A stretch of DNA of 64,000 nt from Calothrix brevissima NIES-22 (GCF_002367995.1 NZ_AP018207.1:124001-188000); one strand, 5' to 3'; shown: positions 47,199 through 56,647, counted from the stretch's first letter. Made by a program: numbers and translations. The notes: generated by a model not told the origin, from the letters alone.

Positions 47199-49385
47199 TC
47201 AAGCTGAGAAATTATTGCTGGCGGTGGCTGTGACTATTTTACGTACTTGAGCATCAGTGAGATTTTTATTCGCACTGAGCATTAAAGCAACTACCCCAGC
47301 AACATGAGGCGTCGCCATAGATGTTCCGTTCCAACTAGCATACTTATTATTGGGAACTGTGGAATAAACATTCACACCAGGAGCCGTAACATATCTGATG
47401 AGTTCAGAGCCGGCAAAGTTAGAGAAGCTAGCTATCTCACCATATCGATCCACTGCTCCCACTGCTAGTCCCCAGTTTTGGGCATAGTTGGCGGGATAGT
47501 ATGGTGTAGAACCGCCATCATTGCCTGCTGCCATAACTACGATCGCGCCTTTGCTGCTAGCATATTGAACAGCTGATTGGATTTCCGCGTTCCCTAGATA
47601 CTTACCTATACTTAGGTTAATCACATTTGCGCCATTATTAACTGCATAGCGAATACCAAGTGCGATCGCTTTATCGCTACCAGAACCATTATCATCTAAA
47701 ACTTTCACTGGCATAATCTTGGCATCATAAGCAATACCAGTGACGCCAAAGCTATTTTTTACCCCAGCAATTGTACCAGCAGTATGAGTACCATGACCCT
47801 TTTTATCTAAAATGTTGTTGTTGTTAGCAGCAAAGTTCCAGCCATAAACATCATCAATATAACCATTGCCATCATCATCTTTACCGTTACCAGCAATTTC
47901 TTGGGTATTTTTCCAGATATTCGCCTTTAAATCGACATGGTTGCGATCGACACCAGTATCCAAAACAGCTACAGTAATTCCCTTACCTGTATAGCCTTTT
48001 GCCCAGACTTCAGGTACATTAATTAAGTCTGCTCCCCAATTATTTCCCCCTAAATTAGGAACATCTGTAAAAGTATTTTGACCTAAAGCTTGAGCCACTG
48101 CGGCGGCGGCATTAATTAAGCCATAACCATTAATAGAACTAAAGTTATTTTTGACAGTGACAGATCTAGCAACAATATTATTGCTTTCATTTGTTTCAAT
48201 TACACTATTGTAGCCATCAGCTTTATACAACAAGTAATAGCTACCTGCGGCGATATTCTTGCCAATCCGCAATGAAGATGTTTTTGTAGCGTAAGTACCA
48301 GATACTAAACTGCCAACATCAGCGTAACCTAAATATAAATCATTCTGACTCAATGTTTTATCTTGAGATAGATAAAACATGGCGACAGTCGGCAATGATT
48401 TATCGACACCTTGATTTTTAATCTGGTAATTAATTGTAAATTTATCTCCGATAGTTACGACAGTAGGAGACACAGCCTTTTGCACTATCAAATCTACTTT
48501 AGTCTGAGTAATATTGATAGCTTGGCTAAAAATATTATTGTTTTCATTGCTTTCTAGCAAATCGCCATTGCCATCAGCTTGCAATATTAAATAATAGCTA
48601 CCTGTGGTAATATTATTGGGGATTTGCAATGTAGCTGATTTGGAAACATTCGCACCTACAACGAGAGTATCTACAGAGTCTGAACCCAGGTAGAAGTCAT
48701 CATCACTGATTGTTTTATCTTGAGAAAGATAAAATAGCGTATAGCTAGAAAAAGCGGTTTCCGTTCCTTGGTTTTTAACTTGATAATTTAGCTGGATATT
48801 ATTACCAACTAATGTGGAACTAGGAGAAACAACATTTTGGATAATTAAGTCTGGTAAAGCTGGAGTAGTATTAATGGCGCTAGCAACAATGTTGTTCCTG
48901 GCGTTGCTTTTACTGACTACCTGATTATTATCAGTTTGGGAGATACTACTGTCGATTTTGAGCGTATTTGATTCGGCAGCGTTAACACCAGCAGCCATAA
49001 TATTCACAGCATCGTAGCTGAGATATTTCTCATCATCGCTCAGAGTTTTATCGGGAGATAAATAAAATTTAGCGGTACTAGCGATCGCATTGCTTTTACC
49101 TTGATTTTTGACTTGATATTTTAAGTCGATATTACTGCCAATATATGCTGAACTAGGAATTACAGCATTTGGCAAAATTAAATCTGCCCGCTCGACAGCA
49201 ACAGCATTAGTATTTTGACTATTGACGATAGGGGCATTAGAGGTAGAATGAGTTAATCCTAATGCATGATTTTGCCAGTCTGAAGTGAATATACCGCTAC
49301 TAGTAAAATTGTGATTCCAGCCATTAGTTATTTCGGAAATATAGTTACCTAATATACTAAGTGGCTCAATGGGGCTATGATTCAT
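47199..49385 (-). CDS. CARDB-subtilisin: extracellular S8 serine protease
   Basis: A 728-aa protein. About 65 N-terminal residues without a signal peptide are followed by three CARDB-type beta repeats (about 68-160, 175-290, 296-405), each starting with a DLI(V/L)xxxVxP motif and containing YQVKNQG and FYLSxDKTLS. The C-terminal subtilisin domain has Asp in VAVLDTGVD (about 480), His in GHGTHTAG (about 530) and Ser689 in NGTSMATPHVAG. Lack of a Sec signal suggests type I secretion, as for other cyanobacterial calcium-type proteases, but no RTX repeats are seen. It degrades or processes extracellular proteins; the CARDB repeats likely mediate adhesion. Confidence 0.92.
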   Translation of the reverse strand: MNHSPIEPLSILGNYISEITNGWNHNFTSSGIFTSDWQNHALGLTHSTSNAPIVNSQNTNAVAVERADLILPNAVIPSSAYIGSNIDLKYQVKNQGKSNAIASTAKFYLSPDKTLSDDEKYLSYDAVNIMAAGVNAAESNTLKIDSSISQTDNNQVVSKSNARNNIVASAINTTPALPDLIIQNVVSPSSTLVGNNIQLNYQVKNQGTETAFSSYTLFYLSQDKTISDDDFYLGSDSVDTLVVGANVSKSATLQIPNNITTGSYYLILQADGNGDLLESNENNNIFSQAINITQTKVDLIVQKAVSPTVVTIGDKFTINYQIKNQGVDKSLPTVAMFYLSQDKTLSQNDLYLGYADVGSLVSGTYATKTSSLRIGKNIAAGSYYLLYKADGYNSVIETNESNNIVARSVTVKNNFSSINGYGLINAAAAVAQALGQNTFTDVPNLGGNNWGADLINVPEVWAKGYTGKGITVAVLDTGVDRNHVDLKANIWKNTQEIAGNGKDDDGNGYIDDVYGWNFAANNNNILDKKGHGTHTAGTIAGVKNSFGVTGIAYDAKIMPVKVLDDNGSGSDKAIALGIRYAVNNGANVINLSIGKYLGNAEIQSAVQYASSKGAIVVMAAGNDGGSTPYYPANYAQNWGLAVGAVDRYGEIASFSNFAGSELIRYVTAPGVNVYSTVPNNKYASWNGTSMATPHVAGVVALMLSANKNLTDAQVRKIVTATASNNFSA

Positions 49386-50106
49386 TTCTCTAAACTCCCC
49401 TAATAGTTTACTATGGAGAAACCCTTAATTTAGGTCTCATGTTTTTTGCAATTAAAGTTATATTTTATATTAAAAATTTACATTATTGAACTAGCTAAAA
49501 TAGATGAATGTGCTGTTAGTAAATGAATCAATTAAAAATTCAAAATTCAAAGCAATTGAAGAAGGCAGAAGGCAGAGGGCAGAGGGCAGAAGGTTTTGTT
49601 TAGAAGGGGATTCTGACCCCTCCTAAACAAGAGCCACCAAATTTTCAATTTGGTGGGGGTCTTAAACCCTTACTCCCTTCGGTCGTGGCAGAGGGCAGGA
49701 ATCAGAATTCCCTTCTGCCTTCTGCCTCCTGCCCTCTGCCTTTCTTGATAAATATAGAAGATCATCATGCAGGCGATCGCAAGATTGAAACTTTAGATAA
49801 CGGCTTCATCTTGCTACCTTTTTGGCGTTCAAATTACTCAACAACGCCAAAATATTTATGCAAGAAGCCTAATCAAACCCATTCGCAGGATTGAAACAAC
49901 AAACTCAAGATTGGGTTTCAATCACCGTAGTTATAGAAAAGCTTTTGTGGTATAATTATGCGCCTCTGCCCCGGCATTGTCTATTAACTCATCAATCAAG
50001 GACTCATCAAAAATACTTATATCAGTCCTGAGTCTCTTTTGAAACGTCCTGATATGCGCAGTTGATAGTGGCTATTTAAAAAAAAAGCGATCGCTGATAA
50101 TTGGTT
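49386..50106. other. Spacer with repeat hairpins
   Basis: A 721-bp divergent spacer. It contains the inverted-repeat array at 49561-49740 and two copies of a GCA(A/G)GATTGAAAC word (49779-49791 and 49885-49897) that recall CRISPR repeat ends but do not form an array. No gene is supported. Confidence 0.5.
49561..49740. repeat. Nested inverted-repeat array (GGCAGA type)
   Basis: GAAGGCAGAAGGCAGAGGGC starts the left arm (49561-49593), mirrored by CCTTCTGCC / CCTGCCCTCTGCC (49710-49740). Between them are two more stems: TTGTTTAG / CTAAACAA (49596-49630) and perfect 10-bp arms CCACCAAATT / AATTTGGTGG (49634-49656). Such repeats are common in cyanobacterial spacers; function unknown. Confidence 0.7.
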
Positions 50107-51264
50107 ATGATTTGTCATTTTCTCATTGGTGTACCTGGTAGCGGGAAGTCTACTTTTGCAGCTGAATTTGCCAAGCTGGGGAATTATCGCATTGTTTCTA
50201 CGGATGCAATTCGTCAACAACTCTATGGAGATGCAAGTATTCAAGGTGATTGGTTGGCGATTGAGGAGAAAGTTATCGCTGAGATTGTAGACGCGATCGC
50301 TCAGGGTTATGAAGTAATTTATGATGCTACTAATGCCAAGCGGATGTGGCGGATGGTTTTCTTAATGAAACTCAAGGCGCTAACTCCGGCTGTGTGGATG
50401 GCTTGGTATTTGCAAACCCCTATCGCCGTTTGTCAGTTACGCAACCAACAGCGCGATCGCCAAGTGCCACAGGTCATAATTGAGAGTATGTACAAATCTT
50501 TGCAAGACTTTCCACCCATAGCCGCAGAAGGTTTTGCAGCAGTCAAGCAAATCAATGTCACTTCAGCAAATTTCAACTTTCAAGAAATATTCACCCATAT
50601 CGCAGAACTTCCCAGTAGCATCATCAACTATGCTAACCAAAATCGCCAAATTACCTTACATCCCTACAGCGAGTTACTAGATTTTGAACGGTTAATGCAT
50701 CTGATTTCGCTGACGATTCGCTATCCGGGAATAGGAAATCTGCAAGCCACCCAACCCAGTCAGCTAGAAACTATATTTGGTAGCCTTCCAGAGTTTGCCA
50801 GTTCTCTAGAAGAAATCACCGCCTGTATGGGGAAATTGTGTGGTAATATCTACGCCGATGCTCAAGCGATCGCATCTGATTTACATTGGTTACAAAAAAA
50901 TGATTTCATTGGTGATTTGTTAGTTTTCAGTCAGGGTGGATTTATACAAGATAGTCATGAATCAGTAAAGATATCTGTTAACCCCCCCGTAGAGTTATCA
51001 GTTGTTCATCCCTCTGTATCTCCATCACCACCTCACCCATATTCTGATTTAGCGTCGTTTCAAAGGTTGCTGCAAACAATTCGTTGGATTGTGCATCATC
51101 CGTTTTTACCAGATTCGGGTGAGGAAAGTTGGGAAACGCTGATATCTGCGCTGAAGGAAAAAGGCATTATTGATACTAATGATTTAGACCATCTCCGTAA
51201 TGATATTGAGAATGTGCTAAAGCCGTATAAACTATTACCCGATATATCTTTACTAAATCGCTAG
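50107..51264 (+). CDS. P-loop kinase-like ATPase (polynucleotide-kinase-type fold)
   Basis: A 385-aa protein from the ATG at 50107, two codons after the first TTG. The N-terminal domain (about 1-165) has Walker A GVPGSGKST (8-16), then STDAIRQQLYGD and EVIYDATNAK. This is the pattern of small kinases of the T4 PNK / zeta-toxin-like P-loop group, which phosphorylate nucleic acid ends or small molecules. The C-terminal 200 residues are helical, contain two related segments (PYSELLDFERLMHLISLTIRYPG and PYSDLASFQRLLQTIRWIVHHP) and match no domain I can name; they may be a duplicated regulatory module. It is a single gene with no obvious partner. Confidence 0.7.
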   Translation: MICHFLIGVPGSGKSTFAAEFAKLGNYRIVSTDAIRQQLYGDASIQGDWLAIEEKVIAEIVDAIAQGYEVIYDATNAKRMWRMVFLMKLKALTPAVWMAWYLQTPIAVCQLRNQQRDRQVPQVIIESMYKSLQDFPPIAAEGFAAVKQINVTSANFNFQEIFTHIAELPSSIINYANQNRQITLHPYSELLDFERLMHLISLTIRYPGIGNLQATQPSQLETIFGSLPEFASSLEEITACMGKLCGNIYADAQAIASDLHWLQKNDFIGDLLVFSQGGFIQDSHESVKISVNPPVELSVVHPSVSPSPPHPYSDLASFQRLLQTIRWIVHHPFLPDSGEESWETLISALKEKGIIDTNDLDHLRNDIENVLKPYKLLPDISLLNR

Positions 51265-51436
51265 CTTACGCAGACAGATATTTTAGGACTGCCGATTCTT
51301 CGGTTTAATTTTTTCCAGCAAGTTCCCAAAGTCTGCAAAATTGTCTGAATATTATATCATATCCGCCTAATCAATTGCGATTTCGTAGTGTAATACCAAT
51401 TGGGGACATCCAATTTTTTAAATACCGAATAAATTT

Positions 51437-51492
51437 GTAGTGCGAGCGTCTGGCTCGCTTTGGAAGATCAGCGAGCAAGATGCTCGCACTAC
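51437..51492. repeat. Inverted repeat GTAGTGCGAGC
   Basis: Perfect 11-bp arms GTAGTGCGAGC (51437-51447) and GCTCGCACTAC (51482-51492), with inner pairing of GGCTCGCT and AGCGAGCA. It forms a long hairpin of a type that I recall seeing often in cyanobacterial spacers. Confidence 0.7.
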
Positions 51493-51574
51493 GGAATATG
51501 GGTAATTTATTTTTTGTAAGTCCCTTGAAAAAAAGAATACGACAGATTGTAGGGGCACTGGCACTGCCATGCCC

Positions 51575-51773
51575 TCTAGAAGGGAGCATCCCAATTTTGA
51601 CGCAATACCCTAGAAGGGTATTGCTATACCAACAAAGCCTGCCTACCCTTCGGGAACGTCTTCGACGAACGCAGGCTATCAAACTTTTAGCAAAAGAAGG
51701 CAGGCTTCGTATTTCTAGCCCCACCCTTATAGGGTGAGGGCGTTTTTGCACATTTGGGATGCTCCCCTCTAGA
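51575..51773. mobile_element. MITE-like element with 20-bp terminal repeats
   Basis: TCTAGAAGGGAGCATCCCAA (51575-51594) is matched at 19 of 20 bases by the complement of 51754-51773. The 199-bp element carries internal short repeats (CTTCGGGAACGTCTTCGACG and similar) and no gene. Confidence 0.7.
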
Positions 51774-51938
51774 ATATTTGAATTGGTATAAGTTGGGTAA
51801 ACGCCAAGCAGCTTCCCGTTCGCGTAGTGTCTCCGCAGGAGAAGGGGCACCCAACACCCGAAAACTTCGGTATTGTTGGGTTTACACAAGGTAAGCCCAA
51901 CCTACATTTATTTTCCCCCTGCTACCTTCACGAAGATA

Positions 51939-53870
51939 TTATTTCTTGGCGCTCAATGCTTGAGATTGCTCTACCAGGCGAATAAATTCACCTCGATAGC
52001 CCTCTGTATCCTCACCTTTACCTTGAGTTGCCAATTTAATTGCTAAATCATAATTAGCATTACCCTTATACTCAGAATCACGTAGTACCATGCCAAAAGT
52101 AGCCACCGCCGCCGCAAATCTGAGGTTGGTTGAGGGTATCCGTTCGTTGCGGGAATCATCATCTTGGATAGTTTGGCTAATTAGTTGACTGTTACTGTCT
52201 TGAGGTAATTTATAACGCAATTTGACTTGCATTAACTCATTGCTGGTATTATCCACTTGAGTTACACCAGAACCCTGATAGCGCAAAGGGTCTACTGTTG
52301 GTAGTTTCACATCGCTCTTGATACCAGTAGGAACGATTTCATACAGCGCTGTTACAGAATGACCCGATCCAATATCCCCTGCATCTTTCTTATCATCATT
52401 AAAATCTTGGTTTTGCAACAAGCGGTTTTCGTAGCCAATCAAGCGATAAGCTTGAACTTTTGCCGGATTAAATTCCACTTGAATTTTCACATCCTTGGCA
52501 ATGGTAAATAAAGTTCCTCGGAGATCGTTGACTAAAACTTTTTTGGCTTCTAATAGGGTATCAATATAAGCGTAATTGCCGTTACCTTTATCGGCAAGTT
52601 GTTCCATTTTTGAGTCTTTATAATTGCCGGTACCAAATCCTAATACTGTGAGAAAAATTCCTTGGTCTCGCTTCTGCTCAATTAATCGCGTCAGTTCCCC
52701 ATCGCTAGAAACCCCGACGTTAAAATCTCCATCGGTAGCTAAAATTACTCTATTATTACCAGATTTCATCAGGTTTTGTTTAGCTATTTTGTAAGCGAGT
52801 TCGATACCTTCGCCGCCAGCAGTGGAACCTCCAGCCCGCAAACGGTCAATTGCTGCCAAAATTTTTGCTTTCTGACTACCAGGAGTAGCAGGTAATACTA
52901 ATCCCGCATTTCCCGCATAGACTACCAAACTTACTCGGTCTTCAGGACGTAGTTTATTAACTAGCAATTTCAGGGACTGTTGCACCAAAGGTAATTTGTT
53001 GGGTTCATCCATAGAACCGGAGACATCAATCAGAAATACTAGGTTACTAGGTGGTAAAGTTGCGCTCTCACTGCGTTTACCTTGCAAACCTATCTGTACC
53101 AGCTTATGTTGCGGATTCCAAGGAGCAGCAGTTACTTCCGTCGTCACAGAAAAAGGGCGATCGCCTGTTGGTTGGGGATAATTATATGTAAAATAGTTGA
53201 TCAATTCTTCAATTCGCACTGCATCCTTGGGCGGTAATTCTCCTTGAGTAATAAACCGTCGCACGTTGCTGTAAGATGCTGTGTCTACATCAATGGAAAA
53301 AGTAGAAAGTGGGTCATTCTTGACAAGATGAAAGGCATTATCATCAATTCGGTTATAGTTTTCTGTGTTGAATCTATCTGGCTGAGGTTCAGGGCTAACG
53401 ATTCCTCTGATTCTCATAGCTGGTAGTTTAGGGCTTGCTGGGCGGTTAACAGCTTGCTCTTGCGCAATTGATGGTAGGGGTTGAGTTTTACGATTACTCT
53501 CAGTCGCAGTTACACCAGTACTAGCATCCAATTCTTCTGTCTGTTTTTTGAGGATTGCTAACTCTGGCGCAAATTCAGACTGCAAACGTTGCAAGGTTTG
53601 TCTATCTGCTGGGGTAACAATTTTCGGATCTGTTGCTATTAGTTGATTGCTACGATTCACGCAGGCATTTAAGATGGTGGCAAACTCAGATCTAGTTATA
53701 GGTAAAGTGCCAAAGTTAGCGATTGAGACAACACAACTATACTTTTGTACTAATGCTTGAAGTGACTGATAGTCAGGGTGATTGACTGGAATGGGATTAG
53801 CTGCGGTAGAACTTTGAGGATTCTGATTGACTGGAATCGCCACCGTTGCAGATTGACGTAAAATTGCCAT
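51939..53870 (-). CDS. vWA/YfbK-type protein with SLH-like N-terminus (signal peptide lost)
   Basis: A 643-aa frame. Residues about 31-75 (DYQSLQALVQKYSCV, LPITRSEFATILNAC) look like a shortened S-layer-homology segment, and 90-117 (LQRLQSEFAPELAILKKQTEEL) like the coiled coil after SLH in cyanobacterial porins. A YfbK-type domain (about 165-260), a vWA domain with the MIDAS motif DVSGSM (282-287) and a YfbK C-terminal part follow. vWA domains bind protein partners through a metal. The frame starts at an ATG right after an in-frame TAA; codons upstream of that stop encode an apparent signal peptide (see 53871-53948), so the present protein may be mislocalised or the gene inactive. Confidence 0.8.
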   Translation of the reverse strand: MAILRQSATVAIPVNQNPQSSTAANPIPVNHPDYQSLQALVQKYSCVVSIANFGTLPITRSEFATILNACVNRSNQLIATDPKIVTPADRQTLQRLQSEFAPELAILKKQTEELDASTGVTATESNRKTQPLPSIAQEQAVNRPASPKLPAMRIRGIVSPEPQPDRFNTENYNRIDDNAFHLVKNDPLSTFSIDVDTASYSNVRRFITQGELPPKDAVRIEELINYFTYNYPQPTGDRPFSVTTEVTAAPWNPQHKLVQIGLQGKRSESATLPPSNLVFLIDVSGSMDEPNKLPLVQQSLKLLVNKLRPEDRVSLVVYAGNAGLVLPATPGSQKAKILAAIDRLRAGGSTAGGEGIELAYKIAKQNLMKSGNNRVILATDGDFNVGVSSDGELTRLIEQKRDQGIFLTVLGFGTGNYKDSKMEQLADKGNGNYAYIDTLLEAKKVLVNDLRGTLFTIAKDVKIQVEFNPAKVQAYRLIGYENRLLQNQDFNDDKKDAGDIGSGHSVTALYEIVPTGIKSDVKLPTVDPLRYQGSGVTQVDNTSNELMQVKLRYKLPQDSNSQLISQTIQDDDSRNERIPSTNLRFAAAVATFGMVLRDSEYKGNANYDLAIKLATQGKGEDTEGYRGEFIRLVEQSQALSAKK

Positions 53871-53948
53871 TCCGACTTACGGTATTAATAACAACATTGC
53901 TGCAATACTGATTCGCTGCCAGAGTTTGGATGGAATGGGGTAAGACAT
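53871..53948 (-). pseudogene. Detached signal-peptide start of the vWA gene
   Basis: In the same frame as the vWA protein, an ATG at 53948 opens 23 codons with a basic stretch (KLWQR) and a hydrophobic core (ISIAAMLLLIP). TAA at 53879-53877 follows, then VG and the downstream ATG. With a sense codon in place of TAA this would be a normal exported protein. Either a nonsense mutation or a base error separates them. Confidence 0.65.
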
Positions 53949-54466
53949 GGCTGAATTCTCACACTAATTCTTAAATCGGCTCAAAACCTCAGAGGATGTG
54001 TGGTAGCCCTATTTATTGAGACAGGGTTGCTGACATTTGAAGTTTCTCATTACCTAGAATAATCTTCAGCTACCAGGGATTTCATGGCTGTTACAGTTTT
54101 AGTAACTGTAACAGAGTCTAGTCAGTGATTATACTGAATTTTTGGTAAAAGCATTTCTCAAAAGAAAAATTTTTTAAAACACTCTTAAATCTATCGGAAA
54201 ACTGTATAATAAATAAACTACTAAAAGTCGAGCGAGTAACCGTAGTTAACGGTAGCGATCGCAATCATCAAAGAAAGCAAATATCAAAACCATCCATTGA
54301 GAGTGTTTGATGTTTGCGAAATTTGATTGTGCTTGTTTGCATAGCTTTGCAAAACCGACTTACCAGCAGTTGCGCAGCTGCTGAGAAATATTGAGAATCG
54401 GGATTTTTTGTTAAATCCTGACTCTTTGTCTTGCATAGGTACTATTTACAGTTCAAAGGAGTGAAC
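53949..54466. other. Divergent spacer upstream of the vWA gene and DUF442 gene
   Basis: A spacer of about 520 bp with the palindrome at 54088-54114 and AT-rich sequence (54120-54220). No additional gene is seen. Confidence 0.5.
54088..54114. promoter_or_regulatory. Palindrome CTGTTACAGTT-N5-AACTGTAACAG
   Basis: Perfect 11-bp arms with a 5-bp spacer in the divergent promoter region, 140 bp upstream of the vWA signal-peptide start. The half CTGTTACAGTT recurs at 54968-54978, just beyond the DUF442 gene. It could be an operator or a hairpin. Confidence 0.45.
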
Positions 54467-54949
54467 GTGAACAACGCTATTCGGATCAATGAAAATTTGA
54501 CAACAACAGGACAAGTTATACAACAACAGCTACAACAAGCTAAACAAGAAGGTTTTAAGTCAGTTTTAAATTTGCGATCGCCAGATGAGTTAGGATTTGT
54601 GAAGAATGAGCAACAGATAGTGGAAGCTTTGGGACTAGATTATGCAAATGTGCCCCTTAAGCTAGAAAATTTAAGTGAAGAGTTGATTACGCAAATCCTC
54701 ACAACCTTAGATCAACTTCCCAAACCAACCGTTATCCATTGTGCTGCTGCGATGCGTTCCACAGCAATTGCATTGTTAAGTGTAGCAATTAACGAAGGAT
54801 TAACACCAGAACAAACCTTAAATAAAGCCAAGAATCTCGGCTTTGGCTTCTTTGAACATACTGGCGTCAGTCCGCGCCTGAAGCAATTATTTGTCAACTA
54901 TTTGCATAAACATCAAAAGGTAAGTGTACCTTATGCATTGACTGCATAA
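54467..54949 (+). CDS. DUF442 / beta-lactamase-hydrolase-like phosphatase
   Basis: A 160-aa protein from the GTG at 54467, chosen because AAGGAG ends 5 bases before it; the frame extends upstream only from a TTG without a ribosome site. It has the tyrosine-phosphatase-like fold of the DUF442 (BLH) family: N-terminal ENLTTTGQ, then FKSVLNLRSPDE, and the P-loop HCAAAMRST (Cys-x4-Arg, normal for this family). The end, GFGFFEHTGVSPRLKQLFVNYL, is also typical. Members may act on phosphorylated or sulfur substrates; the substrate here is unknown. It is a stand-alone gene, with no rhodanese or lactamase fusion. Confidence 0.85.
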   Translation: MNNAIRINENLTTTGQVIQQQLQQAKQEGFKSVLNLRSPDELGFVKNEQQIVEALGLDYANVPLKLENLSEELITQILTTLDQLPKPTVIHCAAAMRSTAIALLSVAINEGLTPEQTLNKAKNLGFGFFEHTGVSPRLKQLFVNYLHKHQKVSVPYALTA

Positions 54950-55086
54950 CATGAAAATTGCGATCGCCTGTTACAGTTGACCAATTAACCATACCTGCAT
55001 AATTCTCACCTGCCAATGCATAGAGTGTAAAAAGTTCTGTTTTGGCAGGTTGAGTTACGAGCGTTTTTTTACTAATTTAAATCAGC

Positions 55087-55773
55087 TTAAAAATCTTCAT
55101 TTATCTTAGACAACCGCAATAGATTGTTGATTTCTCGCCAACACAACCTTGTTAAATACGTCAACCAAGTACTAATACCAATTATTTTGAATACATCTTC
55201 CATTACGGCAACAATATGGTGATTATGAATTTTATCAGATAATATTGATAAAATAAAAAAAACTATAGCTGCGGATAGAATGATAAACTCCGTTTTCTTG
55301 ATCGCTTGAAAATTTTTACCAAACCCAAATAATATGGTCATTAAATACAGAACATAAAATAACTTTTCTGGAAACTTTAAATATAGAGGAAAAACTTCCT
55401 CGTGCAGCATCAATAAATCGTCAAGCGTTAAGAAAGATGTTAACAGTCCAGAAAATAATAAAAACCCAGTTAATTCCCGATAACGATTATTTTGTTTGAG
55501 AATTGCATAACTGAACAGACAAATTGTTGCACAAGAACACCATAGCAATATACCGATATTTGAGAACAATCCAATGTAAAAAGGTGTATTAGTAAGTGCT
55601 GCTGTATCTCTTGTTAAATAACCTATCCCAGTTTTTTGCCCTATATTCAAGAGGAGAAAAATTAAAGTAACTGGTATCATTGTCGCCAAAAATGTGCAGG
55701 CTACAATTTTTATTTGATAACTAGGCTTTGTTTGACTAGAATAGATGAATTTTACGTTAATTAAATCTTTCAT
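55087..55773 (-). CDS. Multi-span membrane protein (hypothetical)
   Basis: A 228-aa protein from the ATG at 55773 (MKDLINVKF...). About six hydrophobic spans, including IVACTFLATMIPVTLIFLLL, FSNIGILLWCSCATICLFSY, FLLFSGLLTSFLTL, LFYVLYLMTILFGFG and FIILSAAIVFFILSI. Charged and His residues cluster in loops (LDDLLMLHEEVFP and DKIHNHHIVAVMEDVFK), which could be an active site or metal site of a membrane hydrolase, but this is a guess. No family is recognised. It is flanked by AT-rich spacers. Confidence 0.55.
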   Translation of the reverse strand: MKDLINVKFIYSSQTKPSYQIKIVACTFLATMIPVTLIFLLLNIGQKTGIGYLTRDTAALTNTPFYIGLFSNIGILLWCSCATICLFSYAILKQNNRYRELTGFLLFSGLLTSFLTLDDLLMLHEEVFPLYLKFPEKLFYVLYLMTILFGFGKNFQAIKKTEFIILSAAIVFFILSILSDKIHNHHIVAVMEDVFKIIGISTWLTYLTRLCWREINNLLRLSKINEDF

Positions 55774-56647
55774 GAAAATTACCATTGATTATTTAAATGT
55801 TCGTGTTTATGGATGTCAACACATCAATATGATTGCTAACATCAGAAATTCAATTAAGGAAAAAATTAATAATTTTCTCCGTCAAATATTAATATTCACG
55901 GCTTTTCAAGCATGAATATTTAACCCAAAAATTATTTTTTGAGTTCACATATTATTTAATTTTTGCAATCCTAAATGCTGGCTTATGCACCCATCTTAAA
56001 ATTGACTCTGACAGAGCATCAGTTGAAATGAAGCTTAATTAAAGGTTAATCCAAAGTTAACCAATAACTATGTATAGTTGCACATGTATAAAAAAATATC
56101 AATATTATTATCTTTTATTTTTTTAAATTTTTGATGAAGTATGACTGTTTTATCAGAATAATTACTTAGGCATCTATCTGTTGATAGATTCAAGTTGATT
56201 CGATAGAGTAAAGTGAAGAAATTTCCTCTAGAGAAAACTTAAAGCTAACTAAAAAATATTAGCTTGAGGCTGTTGAAAATATCAATGTAATTTACCAAAT
56301 AAAGCAATTATCAATTGTCTCTACTGCTTTTCCAGAAGGGAATTAAACATAAATAGACTAGAAAAACTCAGAGGATGTGCTAAAAGTCCTGTCATGGGTA
56401 GCACAAGGTTTTAAATCTCCCTAAATTCCCTTAAAAACAGGGATATTTCTCAAATTCACATTTTTTAATGGGGGTAGGGGGGATCAATCAGTGTAAAGAT
56501 ACAGCGAAAAACTTTTCAAACAACCTCTTACTAGCATTTTCGTTGCATTAACTTCATTGATCGTCAAAAAACCACAGATAAACAGCAAAGAATGCGAATG
56601 TATATCTGTGGCGATAAACTATCTATTTGTTAATTTGTCAATCTAAC
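55774..56647. other. AT-rich spacer with one repeat element
   Basis: An 874-bp, strongly AT-rich spacer. It holds the inverted-repeat element at 56370-56528 and long A/T runs (about 56080-56130). I see no gene or RNA. Confidence 0.5.
56370..56528. mobile_element. MITE-like element, imperfect 18-bp terminal repeats
   Basis: AGAGGATGTGCTAAAAGT (56370-56387) and the complement of ACTTTTCAAACAACCTCT (56511-56528) match at 14 of 18 positions. The 159-bp interior includes CCCTAAATTCCCTTAAAAACAG, a phrase I recall as common in cyanobacterial spacers. Non-coding. Confidence 0.55.

Larger units (their letters stand above)
51265..51938. other. Spacer with nested repeat elements
   Basis: A 674-bp spacer between convergent genes, made almost wholly of inverted-repeat sequence: a 56-bp hairpin at 51437-51492 and a MITE-like element at 51575-51773. 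A minus-strand open frame here (51371-51889) crosses these repeats and is not a gene. Confidence 0.6.

Noticed and set aside
49685-49894. 69-codon plus-strand frame in the repeat-rich spacer
   Set aside because: Made of GGCAGA-type repeat sequence followed by low-complexity DNA; no ribosome site or domain.
49779-49897. Two GCA(A/G)GATTGAAAC words resembling CRISPR repeat 3' ends
   Set aside because: Only two copies, 106 bp apart, with no full-length repeat, no third unit and no cas gene in the window.
51371-51889. 172-codon minus-strand frame
   Set aside because: It runs across two inverted-repeat elements and has no coherent protein pattern.
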